The notes under the pieces: model-generated
What the model saw: the letters and a program-made list of their open reading frames with translations, nothing else
The model's database searches: none
What the model was told of the DNA's origin: nothing
Program-made: the position numbers and the translations under genes
In this document: positions 31,120-41,795 of the stretch, piece after piece
How the letters are laid out: every line of letters begins with the position of its first letter
How positions within the stretch are numbered: the stretch's first letter is position 1
Assembly (NCBI GenBank): GCA_010909725.1
Contig: JAACMV010000006.1
Location: 186,001 to 250,000 of the forward strand
Direction of reading: 5' to 3'
DNA: 64,000 bases
DNA from: Picochlorum sp. 'celeri'
Lineage: Eukaryota > Chlorophyta > Trebouxiophyceae

Positions 31120-34100
31120 TTACAAATTAGAATTTGGTCTAGAATCATTCAGGGTTGGTTTCGATGGTGATGTAAGTGCCCCTGTGGTGGCAGCCATGAT
31201 GCTTTTTCTGTCAGTATTCATTGGGGGTGGAGGCCCCATTGATCTTGCTGGCGTTGCCACAAATCTCTTTCGCTCCAGTTGTTTCAAATGCTGATGCTCA
31301 TATGGCCCCACGGTTGACCTCCTCTGAGTGGATGGTGATTGCCTCAAACTTCTTGATGGTGTCGCTGGGAGAGATCTTCTTGGCGTCATTGCAGCAGATG
31401 CAGGAACCATGTCCAGGGTGCGTGGAGAGCGGTCTGGAAGCGGTGGCTTGGGTATTCTGGATGGTGTAAAGCCCGGAGTGCTGGCAGCTGAGCGGGGATA
31501 CATTTTTCTAGGTGTCTGAAACTCTCTCATGCCCATGCCACTAGCATTCATGTCCTGCCCATGAGATCCTGAGGATGACCTGGAACGTCGATAGCTATTA
31601 TTAGATGACTTGCTAGTGTGAGAGGATGAAGGAGAAGAGCTTTTGCTTCCAGATAGTTGAGTCTCCAATAACTCCCTTCCACTGATGACACTTGCAGTTT
31701 TTGTCATCGTAGAATTGCTCCATTCTTTGCTTGTTGATCCTAAACTTTGGTTCAGCCTCTTTTGAGACACTTCCAGATCGCCATGTGAATTTCCATTGCT
31801 ACTGCCCGCGCCTGAGGGATGAGATGGCCTTGAACTTGTGGTCCAACTCTGAGAAGCATCCCAAGGTAGGACAGGTATGGAAAAGTCATTCGAAGAATCT
31901 GCAGCGACGGTGTAAACTATAGGACCTTGACTTTTCACGGTGCCACTACTGGTGCTTGTTTGGTTGGTTCCTTTGGAGCTCCTATTTCCACTTTCGATAC
32001 AACTTTCCAGACAGCGAGATGCTTGGAGGGACATAGCACGACTTGGCGCCATCATTTTGTTGGATTTGTCCCACGTTTTCTCATTTGCGAGCGGCATTGA
32101 TGCTTTTAAAGAATCGATTGCACTTCTTGCTTGCTGATGGATGCCTTCTGGCTCCTCCACAGGATTGAAACTTGCAAAACTTCCGCCTGATGTAAAGGCT
32201 GTGCCACAAGAGTTGTGTCTGGACTTTTCCGTTTCATCAGAAGCGGAGACAATTTTTAAATCATCTTGAGAGGCCTGGGAAATCTGAGGGTTCTCCAAAT
32301 GGGCACACTGTTCCCCAGAAGACACAACTAGTTCTCTAGATGATTGATCAGGCACCTCCGAGGATGAAGCACTCGCTCCTGATCTGGCACAAGATAATTT
32401 GTTCTTTTCAGTAAAACCTGAACATCTGTTGGATCGTTTCGAGGACAAAGATGATTCACTTGACCTGCTGAGGCTTTTCCTCTGAGGACAAGGGAATGAT
32501 TGGTTTGCCACACTGTCCGCCTTGACAATTCCACTGGACAGTGCGGAGTCCAACTGTAATTTTCGTCGAGCTCCTGATACTTTTTTGACACCGTCAGATC
32601 TGCCATCCTCGAGATTATACGAGCATCCTGGGCCGCCCTCTGAAACAGCTGTAAAGTTGGATGTAATTTTTGTACTTCTGTCGCCTTGGCGGGGATTCAA
32701 ATCGCGAGTTGTTCCTTCAGAAGTGCCATAATTTTCTTGAGACGTTTTAGATACACGTTGCTCCGAGCATCGTGGCTGTTCACTAACATGAACTCTTGGG
32801 CAATTCACATTTGCCAGGAAAGGATGGTCTAGTAATGTCGTTGCTGATGGCCTCTCCCTCCAATTGCGATTGAAACAAAGATACAGAAAATCTTTGCATT
32901 CTGGAGAGAGATCCTGAGGGATCAAAGGAGGTCCCTTGGACTTTGCAATGTGGAACATTGCAGATACTTGTGATCCATACTGACTCCATGGGGGCTTGCC
33001 TGTGGCCATCTCGATAACGGTGCAGGCCACACTCCATATATCCGCCTTTCTCCCATGTCCCGTCTGTGTAATCACCTCTGGTGCCATCCAGTACGGAGTT
33101 CCCTTGACACTGTTGGCTCCAGATCCAATGGTCACCAGATCCTCAATCTTCTTTGAAGCTCCAAAGTCAGCCAGTTTCACCAATCCAGTATTTTCCACCA
33201 ATATATTAGCCCCTTTGATGTCTCTATGCATGATTCCATTATTATGAAGATATTCTAGGCCAAGTAAGATTTGCTTTGTGTACATCTTGACTACTGGCTC
33301 TTTGAATGGTCCAAAGTTTGTTAGCAGAGAAGCAATTGAACCACCAGGAACAAACTCTAAAAAGATGTTGATCAACTTTGCATTCCTTTCAGTACCAATA
33401 TATCTGACAATATTGGGGTGATCAAGAAGTTTGAGGGTGTCCACCTCAGACTCAAGAGACCTGATATGCTCTGCAATCTTGGCACTGCTTGCTCCACCAG
33501 CATGCCCCAAAGATACCTGCTTCACAGCCATCAATCTACCCGTATCATTATCCAAGCCAAGGTATACACTTCCAAAGGCACCCTGCCCTAGCAAATCGCC
33601 GCAAGTCCAATTCCTTGGAACTTGATCCTTCGCACGTGTTCCAGACTGACCCCCCTCTGCTAACGTGTGCTTTGAATCCTTTGTTACCACGGCGGCATAG
33701 GACATTTTGCTCGAGTCACTTGGCTTCGAGAGACCGCTGGACCTCATATGAACAACTGCATTCCTCATGGGAGATGCTGGATGTTTCCTCTGCTGCTTCA
33801 AGGGGGATGATACTCTCAAGCTACCATGCTCGTCAATTGGCGCCAGTCCATCATGATCATCAGACAAGCATCCTGACTTCTCCCCTCTACCCCCATACAT
33901 CCCAATGTCCGCCTGCACAATCACCCATGACAAATTCAGTGATCCACCCCCCACAGATAATCAGAAAGACTCAAGAACACACCGTCGTCGCAGTCACTCC
34001 TCCAGAAATATTTGCTTTGATTCTCTGTCGCTGATCATTTTCATACCCTATGTCGTTCCACTTTGCTCTATACTTTTGCTCAGTCTCTCTGCCATGAACA

Positions 34101-34135
34101 CTCCCCACAGCTGGAGCACTGAAACACTGTCCCAT
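31120..34135 (-). CDS. ANP/NPK1-like MAPKKK with N-terminal myristoylation-type motif
   Basis: Two exons, 33983-34135 and 31120-33912, phase 0, 981 aa. The first exon gives [11 protein letters not shown], where Gly2, Cys4 and Ser6 fit N-myristoylation plus palmitoylation. The kinase domain (~150-420) is complete: [36 protein letters not shown] and [16 protein letters not shown]. This pattern is that of plant ANP/NPK1 MAP kinase kinase kinases. The remaining ~560 residues are Ser/Thr/Pro-rich and unstructured, with short segments such as [14 protein letters not shown] that suit proline-directed phosphorylation. NPK1 kinases act in cytokinesis and stress signalling. Without the upstream exon the frame begins at MYGGRGEK (33900), so the exon 1 model should be tested. 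Confidence 0.85.
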
Positions 34136-34707
34136 ACTTTGTTAGCCAATACCTCCTATTATGTTGTCCAAGTATACTTTAAAAAAATTCAACTTCTATT
34201 CCTCTTCGCCAATGACAATCAAGATCAATTCGTTGGATACTCTCGAATACGCTGCAACAACCTATGAACCAAGCATCATATCGGACAGCAGTGGCATCTG
34301 ACGATATCGAGACACGTCTGAAATTATTACTGTATCAAAATATATCTGACTATCAACAGAGCACGTGTTGACCCCAGCGCTATTCAGGGATAACAAGAAT
34401 GACGACGATCTACCAACGACGTGTAAACCGACAAAGCCTCACTGACCCAGAACAGATTGCCTTTGCCTTTTTAAGGTTCTTAAGGACGATAGTTTATATT
34501 TTATATCTACTTCTAGTCGTTTTCAAAGGAATCGTGTCCTGTCGAGGCACTCGGAAATCGGCAATGTCGTTACGATCACCTTTAGGCAATCCCTCTGTCA
34601 AATGCAACATTTGACCGAGAGGGATGAAACTGAAGACGTATAGAACGATTCGTCCTTCTGATACAGTATTTTGGCATTTCAACTTGATTAGATGAAACTA
34701 TGTTATA
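34136..34707. other. Divergent intergenic region with strong hairpin
   Basis: About 570 nt between the MAPKKK and DNAJC11 starts. It carries a strong hairpin at 34589-34625, listed separately. No gene seen. Confidence 0.5.
34589..34625. repeat. Long hairpin upstream of DNAJC11
   Basis: Arm ATCCCTCTGTCAAATG (34589-34604) pairs with CATTTGACCGAGAGGGAT (34608-34625) around a 3-nt loop. A 2-nt bulge is the only defect. It ends 82 nt before the ATG. Confidence 0.85.
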
Positions 34708-36582
34708 ATGAGAGACCCAGAAGAAGAGCAATATGCTCATCACCATAGGACAAGGCTGCCAGGAAGAGGCATGAACTCTCCATTGCAGGAAGAGTACCAG
34801 GAGGACAGGGACGTCTATTCGCAGCAATCAGAGGATGCGTTCGAAGGAAAAGAAGAAACAGCATCTCATATGCAGCTGTATGCACTATTGGGGGTTGGAA
34901 AGGAGGCCACGGGGGAAGAGATAAAGAAGGCATACAAAAGCTTGGTGGCCACTCTGCACCCGGATAAGATGCACCATCAGGACGATGAAGAGGTACGGCA
35001 GGCAGCGAAGGAGCATTTCATTAGGATTCAAGAGGCATATGACGTACTGAGCAATCCTGAGACGCGCGATGTGTACGATGTGTATGGGTTGGAAGGAGTT
35101 CGGTCTGGGTTGGAGTTGTCTGTGTTTGATGGTTCCTCAATGACGGAGGAAAAGAAGCGACGGTGGGAATTTTATCAAAGTCAGAAGAAGAAGATGGTGG
35201 AAGAAGCTATGTCGTCACAGCAAAAGGGGGTGTATATCTTCAAAACGGATGCATCCTCTCTTTTTACACCATATGCGCCTGCCACCATGGTGTCACGGGT
35301 GCCTCAGGTGACACATGTTTACATATCCAGTGGCATGGATATACCGATTGGATCATCCGAGGATTCGGGTCTATCGGATTCTGACCAGGATTCTCTGCAT
35401 CTAGGAGGTATGGTGACTGTGAGGGATGGCATTGGTGGAGGTTCGTTTGTGGCTGGATATCATAGATTTTACTCGAATGGGGCTCAGGGTGCAATTGAGG
35501 GGTCTGTGGGATTGCAGACCTTGTTAGGATTTCAAGCATCGATTCCAATGTATTCGGATCAAGATAGTACGATTTTCGCATCCGGTGGCTGTTCGTGGAG
35601 TCCTGATAGTGGAGTTGCCTTTGATGTGGGTACAACGTGTCAACTGGGTCCACAGACATCTGGGGAGTTTACATGGACAATATTTCCACAAGAACTTTCG
35701 TCAATGGCCATATCAATCAAACATAGAATATATTCAACACTCTTCGTCGCCAAAGCTGAGGTAGGAGCCATTACGGGTTTGACAATCAGACTGATTCACC
35801 AGCTGACCAACAGTCTATCTGGTAGACTCTCTTTGAAAGCTGGAACCCAGGGAGTTGAATGTGAGGTCGGGGGAAACAGAAGACTATCTCAAACATCATC
35901 TACTGGTATGAGTGTTATAACTGGGCTACAGGGAGTTTTGTTGAGATTGAGGTTCCAAAAGGGGGGCCACAACTTTGAGTTTCCCTTCATCTTGAGCACC
36001 ATACTTGATCCATGGATCATTGTATGTGCTCATGTCGTCCCGCCCCTCGCTGTCACTGTTTTTTCACAATTTCTTATGTCACCTATATACAAAAGATATA
36101 GAAGCAAGCGGGCACATCAGGAGGAGGCGATGCGAATAAAGCACATGGAGGCTGACAAGAAAGAGGCCACAACAGCCCAGAATATAATCAAGCCTGTAGC
36201 GATTCGTAAAATGGAGAAAGCGATAAAAGAGGATTCTCTAGTAATTCTGAAAGCACTGTATGGAGATTCTAGCCTTGTTTCGGAGATGCAAGTTCAAGTG
36301 ATGGATAGTATTCTCAGATCTGGTGCTTTTGAGATCCAAGACACTTTGTCTGTAATAGATGTCACAGTTCCTGTACAATACATGTGTGACAGTGGAAGAG
36401 TGATTTTTCATTCTGGCTATCCCAAGGCAAATCTGTTTGGATTTTACGACCCAGTTCCGACCGTGCCCAAGATGCTTTTTGTTCTCTTCAAGTACCAGGG
36501 ACAGAACATGAAAGCTTGTTTGGAGGACAGGGAAGGGGGCATCCTCCCTACCAAGGGCGTCCCTTTGGAAATTGATGCTTGA
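34708..36582 (+). CDS. DNAJC11: DNAJC11-like J-domain protein
   Basis: Intronless, 624 aa. J domain at ~55-125: LYALLGVGKEATGEEIKKAY, the HPD motif in TLHPDK, and AYDVLSNPETRDVYDVYG. A beta-rich middle part follows (~190-430), and a C-terminal DUF3395-type domain (~500-624) with KEDSLVILKALYGD and VPVQYMCDSGRVIFHSGYPK. DNAJC11 associates with MICOS/MIB complexes and shapes mitochondrial cristae in animals. A hydrophobic stretch (WIIVCAHVVPPLAVTVFSQF, ~435-455) precedes the DUF. Length and domain order agree with the family (about 560 aa in animals). Convergent with the protease gene, 57 nt apart. Confidence 0.9.
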   Translation: MRDPEEEQYAHHHRTRLPGRGMNSPLQEEYQEDRDVYSQQSEDAFEGKEETASHMQLYALLGVGKEATGEEIKKAYKSLVATLHPDKMHHQDDEEVRQAAKEHFIRIQEAYDVLSNPETRDVYDVYGLEGVRSGLELSVFDGSSMTEEKKRRWEFYQSQKKKMVEEAMSSQQKGVYIFKTDASSLFTPYAPATMVSRVPQVTHVYISSGMDIPIGSSEDSGLSDSDQDSLHLGGMVTVRDGIGGGSFVAGYHRFYSNGAQGAIEGSVGLQTLLGFQASIPMYSDQDSTIFASGGCSWSPDSGVAFDVGTTCQLGPQTSGEFTWTIFPQELSSMAISIKHRIYSTLFVAKAEVGAITGLTIRLIHQLTNSLSGRLSLKAGTQGVECEVGGNRRLSQTSSTGMSVITGLQGVLLRLRFQKGGHNFEFPFILSTILDPWIIVCAHVVPPLAVTVFSQFLMSPIYKRYRSKRAHQEEAMRIKHMEADKKEATTAQNIIKPVAIRKMEKAIKEDSLVILKALYGDSSLVSEMQVQVMDSILRSGAFEIQDTLSVIDVTVPVQYMCDSGRVIFHSGYPKANLFGFYDPVPTVPKMLFVLFKYQGQNMKACLEDREGGILPTKGVPLEIDA

Positions 36583-36639
36583 TTTGTTTACAAATTTCAG
36601 AATACATGTATTTATTGAACAAAATTACTTTGGATTCTT

Positions 36640-37801
36640 CTACTTTTTGTCAATCTTCTTCAGGATGGATTCAATCCATGGTTTGAATTTTGCTACATTC
36701 GTGTACCCACCTGGAACATTCTTTCGAGCACAGCCCTCCCCAAATGAAGTGATTCCGTATACAACATCATCTTTGGCGCTCTTGCCTCTGGATATCAATG
36801 GTCCCCCCGAGTCACCTTGGCAGGCATCCTTTCCTCCCCGAAGATCCCCAGCACAAATGACTTCTCTTGTCAATTTGTATTTCACTCCATATCCATTACC
36901 TACCTCTTTGTTCAACAACTTCTCACATTTTTTTCTTGAAACATACTGTACTCCTACCTCGCGAAGGTTGTTGCTCATATCAACTTCAAATTCGTCTGTT
37001 TTTCCATATCCAATCACTTGAAGATTCTTTGGTATACGCTTGTCAGCTGCAGCATTCATAGATACAAGAGCATCAGACACACTCACAATACAATGTTATC
37101 TTCTTGATGAAACATACATGATGCTATTTTTGCAATAGGCCAGTTTCTCACAGGAGAATCCAACTCCAAAATTCCAATATCTCCAGTTGGCTGGAGATTA
37201 TCCCAGGAAGATCCATACATCTTCTCGTAATCAGGATGGTACCATTGCCGCTTGACTTTTCCGGTTGTATATTTTCGCCCATAAATGTCATCGATTTGCC
37301 AATTCAAGCTTCCAATCTTCACACCTACGGTGCTATCATCCACGCAATGCCCTGCTGTCAAAATAGCCTTGGGACTGATGAGAACCCCAGAGCAGAATGG
37401 ACCTTCGTCATCAAAAAGCCTGCATATGACATATTAGATACTATTCATGACTGCTTTCAAGGGATTCATTCAAAATTCTCAATGACGCACAGGGCAGTAT
37501 ATGGATATCGTTCACTGTCTTTGACTCGCTTGCCACCAACAATCCTGCTGTAATTCCCCGCTGTTCCATCTCCTTCGTTCACCGAAGAAGAGCAATTCAA
37601 AGATACTCCTACTTGCACTAACCGAGACTGTGCCTCGTGACCTATTCTATTCTCACCACATGCCCCCTCCTGAACAACAATGGGATCAGTCCCTCCAATC
37701 CTGAAAACTGCATCATCGCTCTTCTTGCCAGATATGATTGGCAGCGTGTGCCTCGAATTGATCTCACCGCTACATTCAGTGACCAGAAGAATGTCAGTGC
37801 G
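36640..37801 (-). CDS. Trypsin-like serine protease (S1), 5' part unresolved
   Basis: Three exons are well supported: 37491-37801, 37118-37419 and 36640-37046, with phases 2 and 1 at the joins. Zymogen activation site SRIVGGKRV; catalytic His in ILTAGHCVDD, Asp in PTGDIGILEL, Ser in ACQGDSGGPL. The Asp of DACQGDSGG gives trypsin-type specificity. Upstream of RIVGGK lies a Cys-containing extension (LLVTECSGEI, then SDDAVFRIGGTDP) that looks like the end of a small beta-domain. Its continuation at 37802-37990 stays similar (GMWEGKVYEPGTSRWITC) but has three in-frame stops, so the 5' exons or a pseudogene state are open. A candidate signal-peptide exon MRYLLTLLTVICITCG starts at 38098. The product is probably secreted. 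Confidence 0.72.
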
Positions 37802-38304
37802 CTATGGCAGGAAACATCAACACGTTATCCAACGACTCGTTCCAGGTTCGTACACCTTTCCCTCCCACATCCCCGCAACCATTCAAGATGGAAACTTTTT
37901 ACCATTGAAAACATTCTGTTGCTGCTTCAGAGAATCAATTCCATCCCAGTCAATGATATTCCCCCAAAGTACCACGTCAGCGGAGCAGACGGCGTGGAAG
38001 CAACCTGTAGAGACATGATGTGTACAATTGACACGTACTTGACCCTATCTATTCCACATGTTATGCATATTACTGTAAGAAGTGTGAGTAGATAACGCAT
38101 AGTACCAAACTTCGCGCAGTCTCGAAGGTTCCACCTCAAACGCGTGGAAGCCAACAGGCACGCGAGATATATACGACTTGCAGTAGAATATCGGTTATCG
38201 AAATTCTGTCTCTTATTTTCTAATACTACAGGAACTCTTGTATCCCGTGAAATGATCAAGGCGTGCCAATGTACAATTTTTGCCGCGGGAAAATGAAGGT
38301 GCTA
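37802..38304 (-). other. Possible 5' exons of the protease gene
   Basis: Reading on the minus strand, 38098 opens a signal-peptide-like MRYLLTLLTVICITCG. A piece FHAVCSADVVLWGNIIDWDG follows, then GMWEGKVYEPGTSRWITC. They share one domain-like pattern but are separated by stops TGA, TGA and TAG. No consistent splice solution was found by eye. Confidence 0.35.
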
Positions 38305-38354
38305 GCACCGGTAGCGCTACCGGTGCCCAATTGGGCACTGCCCATGCATGGGCA
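38305..38354. repeat. Three consecutive perfect palindromes
   Basis: A 22-nt perfect palindrome (38305-38326, half-site GCACCGGTAGC) overlaps GTGCCCAATTGGGCAC (16 nt, 38323-38338), which abuts TGCCCATGCATGGGCA (16 nt, 38339-38354). Fifty bases are thus covered by palindromes with no mismatch. Confidence 0.95.
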
Positions 38355-38491
38355 ATCATCTGCGGAGGTACATAACTGCCTTGCAGTCTCGAGCCAGTGC
38401 GCCGAATTCTCTTTCATTTCCCACCAGATGATCCGAAGAAGGCGTCCTTGAATCTGTCTTTGCTACAGCTGCGCCTCAGCATTGGTCCCAG

Positions 38492-38719
38492 TCAATCGCC
38501 CCTGGATTGAGTTATGAGGAGGAGGGCTGCCCGCATGGCGTGGAAGATACAGAAAATGTAGTGGTAATTCAACTCCCGCATTACTACAATGCACATTGAT
38601 GGCTTGTTCATCACAAATATGATGTTCTCGGGATCAAGGTCGCATTCTTGGACAACAGTAGAGAGAAACCAATTCCATTTTGAGGCATTTTCGTTGCCAA
38701 AGCACAAGCAGAAGGTCGC
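38492..38719 (-). pseudogene. MULE transposase relic
   Basis: A ~75-codon open stretch resembles the catalytic core region of Mutator-like transposases: CFGNENASKWNWFLSTVVQE, then DLDPENIIFVMNKPS, and HYIFCIFHAM. Family members have an Asp-containing ISDR-type motif where this reads VMNKPS, and the flanking domains are missing. It is therefore a dead fragment. No terminal inverted repeats were identified. The call rests on spacing of W-WFL, DP and the final C-x2-H pattern. Confidence 0.55.
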
Positions 38720-39995
38720 CTTTGTCTACAGACATCGACGTCAATGTATTTTGTAGCTGTACGCATGATATTTATAGGAAAATCTGAAAACGTGCTCGTC
38801 TACACGTGTTCTAATCCTGTATCTTGCAGGTTTGTTAAAAATACATATTCAATACCAAAGCATGCAGAGTGGTTCACCAATGCAGTAAAGGTATGGTGCG
38901 ACAGAGAATCTTGAATGCGATGCCCTTATTAACGCGTGATATCTTCATCCTGGTAAAGAAAGTCTTGTCCAGAATGACGAGACCCTTGATGTCCTAGAGC
39001 AGAAGAAAGATGCAGGCCATCAGGACTAACTGCCCTATGGTATGTATTACGGTGTACATTCCACCGCGTGTTTTCGCAAGACCTTCGAGTGTCGAGTAAA
39101 TGAGTGCTAAGACGCATTTGCCGAACTGCAGAAGTCAACAGAAACCATTTTTGCACTGACTTGCCCCAGGGGAAAGCAGAAAGCAGGGGCAAAAACGAGC
39201 AAGCAATGAAAGAAAAACGACTGTGAATACAACCGGCTCAGGAAGTTTCGAGGCAATTTATGCTGAGACGCTTCAGACGCACACAAACCATGAACCTAAT
39301 TCTGGAGACTAACAAGAGCCTTAGCCACCAAGGCTGATCAGCCTCTTCATGGCGATCGCATTGACAAACTCAATGGAATCCTCACTGACCTCAAACCCCT
39401 CTAACACGCCATTATCAGGTCCACTATTGGGTTGAATCGTGTAACCAGATGCCGATATACTCCGCATAACATCAAAAACAGTTTCTTGAAACCTTTCAGA
39501 GCATGCTCCTAGTTTCAAAATGTTTCAAGAATTCTTGTCTTCGAAGACAATCCAAGTGTTCCGAGAGCATGTCAAACAGGGATACAAGCACATACGTATG
39601 TTACTTCATGTTGCTCAACATCTGGGCTCGGCACATAACAGTCCTTGGCCATCTGAGTCCTGAAGAGAAACTCCAGAAATCTGTTCATATCAAGAACAAT
39701 GCTCACGTTAACTCGCTATGGGAACGGGTCATAACTCGGGCCTATTCAGCACCAAGCCATGGCTCAAGTTGCCACATTGCTAGAGTTTCAATCAATGGCG
39801 TTCACTCTCAGGCCAACTCGGCGGGTACCCTTAACGGACAATAAGAGACGTTTTGAATATTGTAGACGGAATTCGGTGCATCTATCCTCGGTTTTCCGAT
39901 AGATAACACAATGCAAAACATTTTTTACACTATTGTCAATTAAAATTTCAAATGGGAGTGAAAGGAAAAAAACTGCACTACCAAAGCGCGTCCGA
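38720..39995. other. Gene-poor stretch, possible transposon remains
   Basis: No intact gene seen over about 1.3 kb. On the plus strand near 39051-39170 a frame reads STACFRKTFECRVNEC, then a stop, then DAFAELQKSTETIFAL; it could be a decayed zinc-binding N-terminus of a transposase. Other open frames here are short and low in similarity. Confidence 0.35.
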
Positions 39996-41501
39996 CTAAA
40001 CCCTATTCAAAGGTCGGCTGAAAGACCAGCCAGGCAACGAGTTTAATTGACCAGTTCTTTCCTCGGAAAGATTGCCTCTATTTTGTCCTGATATCTGCGT
40101 TGAAATCCATAATGACAAACGTCTATCTGCAGTTGAAATACCTTTTTCCCAATGCACGGGTGGATATCTTCCATCGTTCTCTTTCAGAAAAACTGACAGC
40201 TCATTGAATCTCTGCATCCATGCAGAAACATCTGGTTTATTCGCAGACTTCTCACTGGCATCCCAAGTCCATCCCGGAATTTTTTCTAACAGTATTTTTC
40301 TTTCTAAAACCAATGAATTAGGCCACCCTCGACGTGTACTATTTGACGTCTTTGCAATATGATAAGCGACCCTTTGCGTTCGAATCCACTTACCCAGGTA
40401 ACTCTTCTTTGTCATTGGGAGTGCACCTTGCTGATCAACAAATTCTTTCAGTTGTAGGTATACTTCCATCCACCGATCCTGATACTTTTTTTCTGATGGT
40501 GTCAACTTTATTGTCACACCCAGATCAATTTTGTGCTCGAAAGTTGGCTCATTATAGTCCCAGGTCCATCCATCCAACTCTTCAAGAAGTCGTATTCGCT
40601 CCATTGCAGATGGTTCTATTTGCCAAGTCTGTTGCAAACCATTCTTGATTTTTTTGCGCAAAGTTCTTTGTGTGCTTGTCCATTTTCCAAGTGATCCACT
40701 TGATATGGTTGGATAGCATTTATGTTTTTTCACGTAGGCCTTTAGCATGGCATACTGACTCATCCATATCTTGCCATGCTTTCCATTCTTCCTCACAGGA
40801 GAAACCTTTTCTTCTTCGTGTGAGACTGCTGGTACATGCAAATTTTTTTGTTTAGGATAATCCTCTTCCGTCCCCTCTCCTCTCTGAATGAGTTCTGTAC
40901 TGGAATTCCCGCGAAGATTTATACTTTGCCCAAATTGGCCTCTTTGCCATTCTGGCTGATGTATTCCAACGTCCCTAAAGTTCCCATGCAATCTAGAGCT
41001 TGAAGCTTCAGCTATTTGATCATAGTGGGTATCTTTAATTGGTTGATAAGGAACGAACGCACTAGATTTCGGCCTCGATTGAGTCGCCTGCATCATGGCA
41101 CCACAAGGATTGCGTGCATGACCAAGCAGACTGGCTGTCTGCTGATAATGTTGCTCGGGGAAAATCCTACGGCTTTCGTCACCACGTATCGCATTACTCA
41201 AGTGCGTCAAAAATATGCTCAGATAGTCGTTATTCGGATTTATGTTTGATTGACAGCCATCGAGCAATTTTGGCCCGGCCTGGCAAAATTGTTGAGCCAA
41301 AAGAGCCCTATGTTCGATGGCCATGCCGGAGCCCTCCAAATTCTCCCTTGGATCGGCGATACATTTATCAGGAGATTCACTTGATGCCATGGTATAAAAT
41401 TTTGAGTCGTTCCGGGACAGCAATTCCAAGGCTATTTTTTCAATTAGTGGACCAAGATCCAGCAAAGGTCCACTCGCGCGAGTTGTTGTCACGTCCTCCA
41501 T
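39996..41501 (-). CDS. Protein with three helicase-associated (HA) domains
   Basis: Intronless, 501 aa. The first ~245 residues are polar and probably disordered. Three HA-type repeats follow: ~250-330 (MLKAYVKKHKCYPTISSGSL, GKWTSTQRTLRKKIKNG, ending LDGWTWD), ~345-430 (YLGKWIRTQRVAYH, ending IPGWTWD) and ~435-500 (LSLWISTQISGQNRG, ending LPGWSF). Each repeat has the W-x6-Q-R and GW-x-W pattern. HA domains are found in some bacterial helicases and are expanded in algal genomes, usually with unknown function; DNA binding is suspected. No helicase motor is present. ATG at 41501 chosen; the frame runs 7 codons further to a TTG. Confidence 0.8.
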   Translation of the reverse strand: MEDVTTTRASGPLLDLGPLIEKIALELLSRNDSKFYTMASSESPDKCIADPRENLEGSGMAIEHRALLAQQFCQAGPKLLDGCQSNINPNNDYLSIFLTHLSNAIRGDESRRIFPEQHYQQTASLLGHARNPCGAMMQATQSRPKSSAFVPYQPIKDTHYDQIAEASSSRLHGNFRDVGIHQPEWQRGQFGQSINLRGNSSTELIQRGEGTEEDYPKQKNLHVPAVSHEEEKVSPVRKNGKHGKIWMSQYAMLKAYVKKHKCYPTISSGSLGKWTSTQRTLRKKIKNGLQQTWQIEPSAMERIRLLEELDGWTWDYNEPTFEHKIDLGVTIKLTPSEKKYQDRWMEVYLQLKEFVDQQGALPMTKKSYLGKWIRTQRVAYHIAKTSNSTRRGWPNSLVLERKILLEKIPGWTWDASEKSANKPDVSAWMQRFNELSVFLKENDGRYPPVHWEKGISTADRRLSLWISTQISGQNRGNLSEERTGQLNSLPGWSFSRPLNRV

Positions 41502-41658
41502 TGTGTCAAGAGCTCTCGACAAGGTATATTTTGATTAACCAACTATATATCCGAAAAGTATTAATTTTTTTGGTTCCAATAGTATGCTTCACTGCGCTTT
41601 TGGTCCCGCGTTAGAATTTGATTTTGGGATCCGGCGATGGTTTGATTTTAAGGCAATC

Positions 41659-41725
41659 CCGGTTGCGACCGGCGCCGGCCCGGATATATCCGGGCACTCC
41701 GCGGAGTGACTCAATTCCTAGGAAT
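41659..41725. repeat. Chain of four perfect palindromes
   Basis: Hairpin CCGGT/ACCGG (41659-41672) overlaps CCGGCGCCGG (41669-41678). That shares its last base with GCCCGGATATATCCGGGC (18 nt, 41678-41695), which shares its last base with CACTCCGCGGAGTG (14 nt, 41695-41708). ATTCCTAGGAAT (12 nt, 41714-41725) follows 5 nt later. The chain begins about 160 nt upstream of the HA-protein ATG. Confidence 0.95.
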
Positions 41726-41795
41726 GCTCCTTTTCATAAAACCGGTAAGTGCGCTATGCTTTGTGGAGAGGAATGGCCCGACAACTCGAGCATTC

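Noticed and set aside
37860..37990. Reading the two TGA codons in the protease extension as selenocysteine
   Set aside because: A TAG stop follows in the same frame, and no SECIS-like element was recognised.
39503..39844. 113-codon open frame on the plus strand
   Set aside because: No family resemblance and composition unlike neighbouring genes; treated as chance or relic.
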